Source of the DNA: Ulva prolifera
Taxonomy: Eukaryota; Chlorophyta; Ulvophyceae; Ulvales; Ulvaceae
Assembly (NCBI GenBank): GCA_023078555.1
Contig: CM041198.1
Location: forward strand, 1,142,856 to 1,206,855
Direction of reading: 5' to 3'
DNA: 64,000 nt
Positions 1-14,716 of the stretch are shown here, piece by piece. Below the pieces are notes generated by a model. It was given only the letters and a program-made list of their open reading frames with translations. It was not told the DNA's origin and ran no database searches. How positions within the stretch are numbered: position 1 is the stretch's first letter; each line of letters begins with the position of its first letter. The position numbers and the translations under genes were made by a program.

Positions 1-39
1 ACACGCTTAATCAGTGCTACTGAAATTTTTTGCAGGGGA

Positions 40-2920
40 ATGCTTGGAGCAGCTGATACCATGCGTTGTGAGAGATGGCCGCAGGCAATTCTCAGCTGCT
101 TCCTCCAGGAGAGCATTTGGTGCAGCAAGCGGGCTGCACACCAGGTATGTCCAGCCCGACGGAACTCTGCCCGCGATGTATTCATGTATCTCTCTGCCAA
201 CTCCAGCGATCCCCAAGCACGCTGCAGGCACATGCTACCCACCCCAGCCAGCCCGCAAGGCTGTCTCCAGGTCCGCCATTTTTCCTGGGCATTCTGGCGG
301 ACCAGCACACCTTCAACGCCGGAACCGCTTGCGCCAGAGGCTCCAGAGATCGACCTAGCAGCAGTCGACACTATCGTCGACATGGCCGGCCCCGCAACCA
401 TGGATGCAGCGACTTGGGGCATGATCCATAGCACCGCCTGGCCTCACACATACGCAGCAGAGATGGCCCTGGCCACATTCCACGACACATTCGGGCTGTC
501 CTGGATGGTCGCCATTCCGGTGACAGTCGCGGTGATGCGAACCAGCCTCGCCCCGTTCCTGATCATGTCCCAGGCCACAGCCCACAAGATGTCCAAGGCA
601 TCTCCAAAGATTCAGGATGCACAACGAGACATGATGATGGCGATGGAACGTGGCGTCCCGATCAAAGAGGCGCAGGTGCCGCCTCATCTCCCTCCCCCCA
701 AGGTCTCTGCTGCACTCATGCAGACATCAAATGCCTCCCCAGCCATAGCAGTGCTCAATGCCGGGCTTGCCTGGATGCCTAGACCAGCTCTCAGTCCCAG
801 CCCGCCTGCCCCTGACCAATCGTGCAAGCCCGTACATCTGCGCCGGGGGGCGGCCACTGCCATGAGCGGCGTAGATGCTGAGCGCGTATCTCAGCCGGCA
901 GACGCCGCATTACTTAGCATGCGTGCATTTTTCACTCGCTCCAAGGCCCCAGAGTCTGCACTGTGGGCCCGGCTGGCCTGGCATCAGGCGGTCCCAATGT
1001 GCTATGGCCACAGCCCCCCGTCGTCCCGACCCTGCGTCACACCACGGCCCGCGCACACCCGGCACGCACCCCTCGCTGCGTTGGCCCGGCCGCAACGTTG
1101 TTTCGCTTGCTGGCCCACGCCACTCTACGGTCTCGAACGTTTGGACCTTTGCTGCCATGCCCGCCCTGACACCGTCACCCTGACATCGCGATCGCATGCA
1201 CCACCAACCATGACCACATACGCGCCGTGCCAGGCCACGCTCGCTCCACTTGCACCCTGGGACAGCCACGGAATACCCTCACTGCGGCACCCCATGCCAT
1301 AACCCGGCATCTCAAATACACGTCTCAGTGTCTGATGTGTAGGGCGCAGCCGGTGTACACCACCCCCGCATGCATGCAGGAGCAGTACAAGAATACGACG
1401 CAGCAGATCATGGCGCACCACAAGACGGGCCCCCTCCACATGCTGTACCCCATCCTCTTCCAGCTGCCGGTCTTCACGGGCTACTACTTTGCGCTGTCTG
1501 CGATGTGCAACGCGCACCTGCCCAGCATGGTCGTCGACGCCGCGCCGTACGGGTTTGACCTCACAACGGTCGACCCCTACCACGCCCTCAATGTCTCCGT
1601 GCCGCTGTCCCTCATGGCTGTGGTGCGCAACACCCCCCCCCTTCCATACCCACCTGATCCCAATGTTTACATTGCGGGGTGGACCTGTTTGTTGGCCGGG
1701 CCACGTGGCTGTGCAGCCGGGTTGTGTTCAGGGTGGAATGGTGTGCCGGCTCTGCGGCGCCGCAGTGTGTGCTGCTAGGAGCTGTGTATGGAAGCAGCAT
1801 CACGTGTTACGCTGGCGCGCGCCGTGGTGGCCAGGGGGGTCAATGCTGTGCAGCCAGCTTGGCACCCGCCCGCACCCAACCACACCCAGCTAGGGGTCAG
1901 TCGAGGGTCTTGCGTGATCGGCGCATGCCCGCAGCCGCTCGCGTGCCGCCCAATCAAGCAATCTGCGTGCACCCTACCCACCCGCACTCCCAGCTGTTGC
2001 AGTCTCTGCGTTATGCCGTCTGGGTGCGTGTGCCTCCGTGACGCGCGTGATGTGGCTGCAGGGCTACCTCGGCATGTCAAACAAGTGGCACACGCTGACG
2101 CCGGCGCAGCAGCAAGGCGCGAAGTACATGATCGTGGGCGCGCCGGTTGTGATGACGATCATGTTCTGGAGCTTTCCGGCAGCGCTGTGCTACTACTGGA
2201 CGTGCTCCAACGCGTACACCATCGTCTGGGAGCTGGTTTTCCGCCATCCCGGCAGTGCGCCCCCCCCCCCCTTCTGCTCAGCCCTGCGCGCATGCATGCA
2301 AAGCTCCAGTGCGCCTGTGCTCCGAATCGCCCGTTTTGACTGCTTGAGAATCCATCTGTACATGTTGCGCACGCTGCTGCATACCCACAATATGGGTGGA
2401 CAAGCAATCGAACGTGCATCCCACGAAATTCGCTCCGCTTCGTGCGTGCATCGGTGCTAGCAGGCAGCAGTCACAGCTTACAACATCCTATGGCAAACAA
2501 CCAGTCAGGTAGCAGGCACTTGCCAGAGTGTGTCGTGCGGCCTTTGCCAAGCGCCCCCACGCCCAACACGATGCTCCCCTGCTGACCCTGCACTGCTGTT
2601 GAATGCAAAACATTGCATCACTTGACGCCATGCTGACGCGCGTGCTGCGTGCTGCAGTGCGAGCGGCCGTTGGGCTCCCCAGCGTGGCGGAGCAGATGGA
2701 GCTCGCGCTAGAGAACCAGAAGCGGGCGGGCGCAAACGGTGGGGGGCTGATGGGCCTGATGGGGATGTACCAGAAGGGGGCGGAGGCTGCGGGGAAGCAG
2801 ATCGCAGCAGACAATGCCTCCATGGCGCCCGTGCCGATTGCTGCCAAGTCTGCCCCTGCACCATCCTCCGGCCCAATGGCGTCGTCAGCGCTGAGCCGAG
2901 CGTCTCGGAAGCGGCGATGA
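40..2920 (+). CDS. OXA1: Mitochondrial inner-membrane insertase Oxa1/YidC/Alb3 family
   Basis: Inserts proteins into the mitochondrial inner membrane from the matrix side. Inferred exons are 40-144, 271-675, 1380-1622, 2062-2254 and 2658-2920 (stop), summing to 402 residues in one frame. An N-terminal stretch containing RHFSW (about residue 37) looks like a mitochondrial presequence. The first hydrophobic segment, FGLSWMVAIPVTVAVMRTSL, starts near residue 109. A second lies at about 191-215 (MLYPILFQLPVFTGYYFALS) and the last at about 274-300 (IMFWSFPAALCYYWTCSNAY), in family order. The C-terminal tail is Ala/Arg rich and ends SRASRKRR, typical of ribosome-binding Oxa1 tails. The donors at 1623 and 2255 are both GTGCGC followed by runs of C. 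The first exon is uncertain: a TTTTTTGCAG acceptor lies at 26-35, so coding may begin left of the window. Plastid Alb3 is the alternative, but the presequence favours mitochondria. Confidence 0.85.
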
Positions 2921-4387
2921 GCCTGGGCGGTCGCACGCATGCATGCTGCGGATGAGACACACAAGGGAAGTCGAAGCTCTGTAACACCACATGCCGGCTG
3001 CATGGTGTTCTGCCTTACGCCGATGTTGTGTCGCCCAATGCATTACTGACGTGTAGATATCGACTAGCTCTGCGCTGGTCCTCTGTATGGGTGACATAGA
3101 TGGCATGTGTGGTGTTGCAGCTGGCAGCGTCGAATGCACAGATGTTGATGGAGTGCAGCGGGTATGAGATGATGTGCTGAGACGTGTATGATGTGTACGC
3201 CTGCTCTGGGTAGCCACTGGTCACGCATGATGGTCCTGATCGCAGCAGCAATTGCTGCTATGCGGCGAACGTATGCAACACCAGAACAACATCGTGAGGT
3301 GGTGCATGACCTGCATCGCGTTGTATTACATTGCCTCGCACAGATAGTCTGGACGGACGACACTTGCAACAATTGCTTCATCTACGTGCTGCTCCACATG
3401 ATGCTCGCTATTATGCCACACAGTGATGCTAAACCCCACTTGCCCAGATCACAAAAGGATCTCGCAGGCACAGAGCAGCTACAAGGCAGCGAGACTGGCC
3501 TGGGGCAGGCACCATGCCATCCAGGCTTTAACTGGGACTATGCACGTGTCACGAGGCATGCTGAGCACTTCTAGGCACAGACACACAGCTGGCTATAAGG
3601 CACTTGGCCTTCATTGGATTCAGGGCTTGCACTGCCTCAGCCTCAGCTGCATGTGACACACTGGCTTCTGCATCTGATGGCCTCTCGGAAAGGGTTACGT
3701 TGAGACCTCCATGGTGCCGCACCACCGCAGCTCGGAGTGTGGAGCCTCTCACACGCAAGACGAGCCGCTGTGTGGCAGCATCCGCATGCCCTTCTCCCTT
3801 CAACCCGTCCGTGACAGAACCAGCGCATGCACTGGACGCACCACGAGCAGGGGACGCCGGCACCTCCGCACGTCAGCGAGTGGCGGCGCAGCGCCTTGGC
3901 TGCCACAGACCGAACGCCGTGCACAAGGCCAGCGCAATCGCAACAGGAGCAACGAGTGCGCGGGTGAAGCACGCAGCAGTGCTTGCCTCGTCTGTGCGGT
4001 TCCGTCCCAGCGCCATGTGGGTGCTGTGTGCTGTCTTGTGCGCGCGGCGGCGGAGGTGTGGTCGCGCACCGAGGCCGGCACGGCCCATGTCGGCAGCTGC
4101 GGCTTGCCGCAGGCAGCACTGCCAGCCCTAGACGCCCCCCCCTGCTGGTGCAGTGGCACAGCGCTTCAGACGCGGGAGGCGGGGGTCTCCTGGGGTGCCG
4201 TTGCGCTTTGGGTGCGCTGTGGAAAGGCGGGGGACGGAGAGGGGTTGAGAGCAGGCTGTCCTGCACCCCCGCATGCATGCATGCAGTCGGGCGAGAAAGC
4301 CAGGCGAGGCAGGCGCTGTGGGTGGCGGCGTCCTGGAGGTCCGGTGGATGAATTTGAAATGAAATGAAAGGGGGGCTGGCGGTGCGG
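2921..4387. other. Intergenic stretch, no supported gene
   Basis: This lies between the Oxa1 stop and the 3' end of the minus-strand gene at 4388. Long open frames exist on both strands (for example about 300 codons on the minus strand at 3643-4554). They are Cys/Arg/Pro rich, lack family signatures and look like GC-driven chance frames. TGCATGCA runs occur, for example near 4270. I see no RNA gene here. Confidence 0.5.
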
Positions 4388-5234
4388 TCACCCCTCGCCG
4401 AAGGCCTGGAGGGCGGAGGGCACGCCCCCGTCTGACCAGTCGATGTGCAGCTCCTCCGGCTCTGTTGTGGCCGTGGGGTGCGGGCGGACGGCGATGGTGC
4501 CGCACGCACCCCAGTCGATGCTGAGGCCGCCGTTGGAGCTGTACACCGCTGCATGGCGCGAGAGACAATCAGCGGGTGAACGCGAAGCTGAGCCAGCGAA
4601 CACTACTCTAGGCTGGGCGCGGTCAGCGTAAACATACGTTGCAACACCAGGAGCGCGGCTGGGACCGACCGACAATTCCAACGGGTGCCACCACGTCTTT
4701 GAAAGGGCATCGGCTTCATGCCCGTGGTTCGTGGCTGATCACCGCAGCAGATGCGGCTGCCGCGCCCTGCGGAAGATGCATGCATCCGGATTTGGTACCA
4801 CCACACCGTACGCACTGGTGCGTATTGAGGAGGAGGCACAGGCACGCAGCAGGGGTTGGAAAGCGTCCGCATGCGTGCATACCCAACTGGGCAGTGTGCA
4901 CGAGTTGTTGCACGCACAACATGCATGCACACCCATACGCATACGAGCCGGTGGAAAGGATGGTCCAGGGGGTGGGCACTCACCTTCGGTGTGGTCACAG
5001 CCGGAAGCTTCGGCCTGACAGGACTGGAACGTGAATATGCCGGCTTCATCTGCGGTTGACACTGCCTCGGCAGCGCCAGCCGCGCGCGGGTCTGAGGCGC
5101 GGGTCAGGATTGTTGGGGACTCTGCCTGGAGGTGATCAAGATCTCCAGCGCGCTCCTTCTTCAGAGAGCCCCTCAGGGAGGCTTTGAGCTTCTGGAGCAC
5201 TGCCCTGGGTGAGGCGGCGGCAGCTTTCTTCTCC
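4388..5234 (-). CDS. 3' part of an unidentified gene with paired IDW motifs
   Basis: Two exons join in phase on the minus strand: 5234-4984 (donor GTGAGTG, acceptor inside GCATGCAG) and 4548-4388 (acceptor ATGCAG, stop at 4388). They encode about 137 residues. The first exon is basic and helical (AVLQKLKASLRGSLKKERAG), then Ala and acidic. The second holds two short acidic motifs, SIDWGACG and HIDWSDGG, then ends in ALQAFGEG. IDWG-type motifs are known in CDK5RAP3/C53, where they bind UFM1 and ATG8. However, neither the helical N-terminal nor the C-terminal domain of C53 is readable around here, so I do not name it. The upstream exon should lie between 5235 and 6646 but was not found. The gene is convergent with Oxa1. 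Confidence 0.45.
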
Positions 5235-6646
5235 CTGCATGCGGATGTGGCTGAGGTGGAGGTCCCATGCGTCGCTGACAAGACAATTGTGCTGAGCATG
5301 CATGGCCTGTATGCCAGGGGTTGGGGGGCAGGTTACCGCGATGTCAATTGGATTGGAACAGGGAGCCTGGTGTTGGAGGTTGTGTTTTGTAGGATCGAGC
5401 CTGGGGGGTGCAGGCGAAGAGGCGTGCCCGATGCTGTTGTTGTTGGATGGCAGGTGTTCGAATTGTTGGTGCTGCGACATGACTCAGGCTCGGATATGCA
5501 TGAGTTCTCTGACGCAGAGACAGGCTAGCACTGTGGATCCATGTGCATTGGTGACAAGCCCATTGGAGCAGTTTGCAGAACTTCGAATGATGAGCAACGA
5601 TGCAAGACGACAGAGCAATGCGCCTGCTCGCGGCGCACTGAGAAGCGATGTGAACGCTCGAGCTGAGGAACGACATGCGTTGCATCGAGCTTCAACCAGG
5701 ATCTCATCACCAAGGATGCATGCATCCAACACAAAACCAAAGCCATACCGGGATCCCATACAGTGTTGCTGAGATCAAGGCCGAAGCATGCTCGCGGAGT
5801 GTTATCAAGCGGAAGGCGAGACAGAGGTGGATGGTTACCGCGGCTCGACGTCTGAGAACGCGTACACCCGCAGCATTATACGCTGCCGCCAAGCTTCCTC
5901 GTCAAGCATACATGTGGTATAACTGTTGCGATTGGAAGCGCGAATTTCTTCAGCGATGCGTAGTGTGACCATCGATTCGGAGCCCACCCGAACGCACGAG
6001 AGCTCTGCATGAGTACATGATGGGAGACGCACGGCATGGACACGCCTCCATCCTCCAGAGTGCCAGATGGGCGGAAGCATGAGAAGATACGTCCCAGTCG
6101 CATCATTTTGAGACACGCGAGCTGTCAGTGCTGAGCTGGAGTTGCGCTGTGAGGGCTGCAGGGAGAAGGTGGCCGAATGTCGGGACAGCATCGACAACTG
6201 GTGCAGGATGATGTTACCCAGATGGCGAGCCTCGGGGTTTTATGTACGGCCACGATGGCGCATGTATGTCGGAATCGCGGGAAACAAGGCCAAGCAACTG
6301 CTTCGATATATCAGAGTGGCTTGAGGGGATCCACGTTCATGCTCGCCAAGCAGCTGGGTGCCGGGTTGAACTGATATGCGTTTGTAAGCGACATGAACCA
6401 AAATCAAGAAGGAAATGAAGCAAATTCTGTGCGTGGGCTGTCGTGTATCAGCGACTCGACGTGGGCGCGCGTATTGATGATCGAGGAAAATGCGACAAGC
6501 GAGTGCTCGCTTTGGTGCAGCGTCGCCACAACTCAATCATCGCCAGATCCGCATCAACCAAGTGGCCGCCGTGGATGTGTGTAATTTCACACGTGCCTGG
6601 CCCCTGATACTTGCGTGTGCATCGTCCTGAATTGCCGCGAATCAAG
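5235..6646. other. Unassigned stretch, lower GC
   Basis: No exon here could be supported on either strand. It should hold the 5' part of the minus-strand IDW-motif gene and the promoter of the LCMT1 gene that starts at 6647. Composition is closer to 50 percent GC than the genes on either side. Confidence 0.4.
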
Positions 6647-9380
6647 ATGAACGGTGACGAAGCTGTGCAAAAGACGAATGACGACGCACAGCAAAGTAAA
6701 GCTGCATGCGTGAACTTAGGATATTTCAAGGATGACTTCGTAAAATACTTTGTCCGCAAGCAAGGTGCGCGATACACGCTGTGCTCTGGTCGCGCCGTGC
6801 CAACAGAGAGGTCGCAACGACACGGGGAGTTCATGTGCAGCTGCAAGGTCCCCTCTGATGAACCGGGGATACTACACCAGGCATAAGTGTATCTCCATGC
6901 TCAGGACGCAGTTTCTGGAGGCGTGCACAGCAGCAGGGCTGCCTTGTCAGATCATCATCTTGGGAGCAGGATTCGACACAACCTATTTTCAGCTGAAGTC
7001 ACAGGCGTGAACCTGGCGCCTGGTGCACAATCATGAGTTGAAACACCTGCTTGCTTCACATGCACAGCACATTGCTGTGGATTGTCCTGGAAGCATTCAG
7101 CATCTGACACGTCCACCAGTGCACTTCAAGGCAGAAATGGACTCATCAAGGAGTCTCGTACAGGGCACCAAAGTTTCGAAATACGTGGAACTAGATTTTG
7201 ATGAAATCGTCTGCCGCAAGGCTTTGACAGTGGAGTCCAAGCCGGCACTGAAACGGGTGCTGGAGGAGGATAACGAAGCATCCTTCGACCGCAGCAACGG
7301 CAGCATCACATCGAAGGAGTACAGCCTCTATGCTGCTGATCTCCGGGATCTCAAACAGGTGATTTTCTGTCTCTTATCCCAACCACTGTCCCAAACCGCA
7401 GTGATCATTGCCCCTGCACTCAGCCTGGCTGCCCAACTTATCTGAGCATTTGCCATATGGGCATGTGCTGTCCATATAATTGCAAAATAGGAGACGATAT
7501 GTGTGATCGTGACCTGCAAAAGCTGTTCCGATATCACTGCAACGGGAGTGGAGGCTATCTCTCCGCCCAAGACAGACTGCGTCTCACAGTCATAGCCCCT
7601 ACCGCCACACCATAGGGGCATAGGGAGCTATTGAAGCTCCTCGAGCCGCTGCAAACGCATTCGTTGACAAGCAACGCCTGAACTGCTGCAGACGTCACCC
7701 TTTGCAGTGCATCAGGGGCGTCACAATAACCACACAGCTGCCCTGGAGGCATGCGTGCGTGAGTGGGTGTGTGCGTGTGTCACAACAATGTCGGAGAGGC
7801 CGGTAGCACCGCCAGGGGTGCGTGTGCCGAGGTTTTGGTATGCGCGCACCGTGCTGGCTGGCTGCACTTCCTGGGTACTGTTCACTGGTGGACTGACGGC
7901 GGTGACATCCGTGTGCAATATCATCTTCTTGTCGGGCGCGCAGCTTCTCCGGTGAAACCTGCCCCCCTGACTTGGTCCGTACGCGTCAGCGGCCCTGCCG
8001 TGGCCAGACCGCAGTCTGACGGAAGCGCAAGTCCAAGCTGCAGGTCGAGGCGGCGCTGCGTGCGGCGGAGGTTGACTTCTCTGTCCCGACGTTTCTGCTG
8101 TCGGAGTGCGTGCTCGTGTACATGCGGCCTGACGAGAGCTCCGTGCTGGTGGAGTGGCTGTCATCGAAGTTCGATACCGCGGCCCTCGTGGTGCGACTCC
8201 GCATCCCTCCCTGCTCTCGAACGACGTCACCGTGACCGCCTCAACAGGGCAGTGTTTGTGCGCCTGAAGTGCTTGGGATCGGCGTGGCCTAGAAGCTGGG
8301 CTGGGTGGTGTGGTGTAGGGCGGACCAGCTGTGGCCCGGTATCTTTTTGACCCAGTCCCGTCCCTCAAGGCCTACGTATCTCACCACTAGCCTGCTGGCC
8401 GCCCCTGGTGCACTTGCTCTGCTCGCGAGGGCCACCGCTGCGCGGCTGCACATGCCGAGACTGCGTGAAGCTAACTGCACAATCGCTATCGTGAGCATGT
8501 CACGGTGTTCCGCACGAACTGAATTTTGGCTACCATCTGCTTTGGTACACCGGGCCATGAGCACAGCTCTGAGGTGGCCGTTGCAGCCCGCTCACACGCA
8601 ACAGAAGTTGGCTTCGGAGGCATTATGTGGCATACGCCATGTGCACAGGCGTGATAGAGCCCGTAGTGAAACCAAACGGCCCAACCCTGGCGCACGGTAT
8701 GGAACCCGAGCCCCTGGCTCCCCTCTGAGCCACAGACTTCCACGACCAAATCTCCGGCTCGCACAGCACAGGTAGCCTACTCAGAACACGCACTATCTGC
8801 TTACAGCTATCTGAGCGCCTGGCAGTTTCAGTCGCGTAACCACGAACTCATACCAGCCAGCAGCGTGTGGACCGTCGCGGCCGCTTCCGGCAGCCTCCGC
8901 AGAGGCCGCGGCACCGCACGATCTTTGCAGAAGCCGGCGCCCCTCCACGCCGCCGCCCGCGTGCAGGTCTACGAGCAGATCCAGCCGGACACGATGTTCG
9001 GGCGCCAGATGATCCGCAACCTGGAGGAGCGGGGCGCGCCGCTGTACGGCGTGCACGCGACGCCCACCCTCGCCGCGCACGCCGCCCGCCTCACCCGCGC
9101 CGGCTGGCACCATGCCTTCGCGGAGGACCTCAACACGCTCTACCGCGACGTGATCGACCCCGGCGACCGCGTGCGCATTGAGGGCCTCGAGATGTTTGAC
9201 GAGTTTGAGGAGTGGCACCTCATCATGGCGCACTACTGCGTCGCCGTCGCCGTGAACGACGGCGCCGGGGCGCTCGCGGACCTGCAGTTCAAGCCGCACG
9301 GCGGCTCGCAGGCCGCGGCGCTGAGCCTGCGCGGGCAGCGGCTGCAGGTGCCCCCCGCACAGCTGCCGTGCGCGGACTGA
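6647..9380 (+). CDS. LCMT1: Leucine carboxyl methyltransferase 1 (PP2A C-terminal leucine methylation)
   Basis: Transfers a methyl group from S-adenosylmethionine to the C-terminal leucine carboxylate of the PP2A catalytic subunit, which controls PP2A holoenzyme assembly. Exons 6647-6764, 6841-7004, 7164-7358, 8044-8190 and 8967-9380 give 345 residues, close to the 332-334 of plant and human enzymes. Signature order is intact: GYFKDDFVKYFVRK near the N-terminus, MNRGYYTR, the SAM-binding IIILGAGFDTT (about residue 78), KYVELDF, YAADLRDLKQ, FLLSECVLVYM (about 175), YEQIQPDTMFGRQM and the C-terminal FDEFEEWHLIMAHYC. The second intron can be read with a GC donor at 7005. A GT donor at 7007 with an acceptor at 7150 also keeps frame and adds five residues. 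The exon at 8044-8190 lacks an ATG and is easily missed. Start choice: first ATG in frame upstream of the conserved block. Confidence 0.93.
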
Positions 9381-10821
9381 CCGCGGCCGGCGGAGAGTGG
9401 GCGGCGAGTTGCGTGCGCAGCTGCAGGAGGCCCGCGGTGAAGCTGGTGCTGCTGTCAGCGGCAGTTGAGCGCATGTGCAGGGGGTGTCCGCGGGCCGGTG
9501 GGGGCGCTCACTGATGTGGCTCCCGGCCGGGGTTGCGGCATGCATGCGGTGAGCGACGGAGGGTGGCGAGCTGTGGCATGCGTGCAGTGAGAGAAGGAGG
9601 GTGGTGAGCTGGACGCCTAGTGCGGTGTGTGCTGCGTGCTGTCTGCTGTGGCTTTGCAGTTGGGTACACGCCAGTAGCGTGAGTTGTCCGTGTAGGTGCT
9701 GATGATAGACAGCTTTGCAGGAGTGCAGATGCATGAGGTGCGTGCAGAACGTATGCAGCCCATGCATGGTGTGCCCCCGGGAGCTTGACGCCGGTAGGCA
9801 ACTTGCTGGGGCGGTGCCCTCTGTTTCGCTGGGGGGGCTGAGCCTGCACAAGCTGCTGCAACCCATGTAGCAATGGCAGAGTGCATGCGTTGGAATAGTT
9901 CTTCCAAGCATGGCGAGGGCATGTCTGAGCACTTGCATAGCATTCCAGTGCGTATGTGCCGGCGGCAGAGACAGGCTCTTGAACTGTAGCAGAAGGGCGT
10001 CACGGCCACTGTCCGGAGGGCGGACACCGGCTGCTGTGGCCGTGCTCACATTTTCTTGCTGAAATGTTGTGCTGCCTCTTGACTGTGAACTGAGTGAAAT
10101 TTGGGTGTATAGCAGAGTTGGTCATGGGGCGGCCAGCATGGGGCACTCCAGCATGATATGCTCACCAGACATGAGATTGTAGAAAGGATGCTGGCAGCAG
10201 TAGTGCAGGCTGTGCAGTTCAGCTCGCATGGGAAGGAGGCGTCTTCTGCCTCAATTGCTCCCCCACAAATGCAGATCCCTCGTTGTGGATCCGAGTTTGG
10301 CGCTGTAGACAAAGGAGACCGCTGCGATCATGGGACAACAACTGTAGTCAGCACTGAAGTGCGGTGGGCTGGCTGAGCGCATCTTGATGCACTGCATGTT
10401 TCTCCTTCTGCTTGTGTCTTGGCTAGTATCACACACTCTGCAATAGTCCCGTCCATGCAGCATCATCTGCAGCACAACAGCCAGGTCTGGCGAAATGCAG
10501 CCAAGAGATTACGCAGGGGCGATGGGTCTGTATGGACACGTGACAAATCAGCTAGTGGAATGTGTCACGGAAGCTGAAGGTGCAATGACGACTAGTGTCC
10601 ATGCAATTGCATCGTACTGCCAAATATCTACTTGACAAGGTATGAAGTCTTCATACAGCAACGCTGATGGAATTTCGTACAGGTACTTACATCTGCTCGA
10701 AACAAACAGTATGAAACTCACAGGCCGACTCAACTTCAGGCTCGATGCCACTTGGAAACAGGTCCTCTCCAAGCGATTGAACACAATTTTACTGGGACAC
10801 CACTGCCGTTCTATTACTGCA
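9381..10821. other. Intergenic stretch between convergent genes
   Basis: LCMT1 ends at 9380 on the plus strand and the FtsH gene ends at 10822 on the minus strand. No exon-like segment was recognised between them. It should contain both 3' untranslated regions. A 418-codon minus-strand frame at 8793-10049 overlaps the true LCMT1 last exon and is its antisense shadow. Confidence 0.55.
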
Positions 10822-14620
<3,799 letters not shown>

Positions 14621-14631
<11 letters not shown>

Positions 14632-14716
14632 CGTACAGGAGTTCCGCTAGCGCAGCGTACAGAAGCCGATCCTCCTGCTCCGCGCGGATGATATACGTGG
14701 AGGACGAATCACGCAT
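14621..14716 (-). promoter_or_regulatory. Upstream ORF overlapping the FtsH4 start codon
   Basis: A 31-codon frame starts at an ATG (14716-14714). It ends in TAG at 14623-14621, eight bases past the A of the FtsH4 ATG (14631) and in a different frame. The main ATG is thus inside the end of the small frame (ATGAGCAGTAG). The peptide is acidic and helical (ends [14 protein letters not shown]). Such overlaps can reduce translation of the main frame. Whether it lies in the transcript is not shown by the sequence alone. Confidence 0.3.

Noticed and set aside
3643-4554. 303-codon minus-strand open frame
   Set aside because: It overlaps the in-phase exon 4388-4548 in another frame and has chance-like Cys/Arg/Pro composition.
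4388-5234. Naming the IDW-motif gene CDK5RAP3/C53
   Set aside because: Only the short motifs match; neither the N-terminal nor the C-terminal helical domain is present nearby.
8793-10049. 418-codon minus-strand open frame
   Set aside because: It runs antisense to the last LCMT1 exon, is Cys/His/Arg rich and has no family signature.
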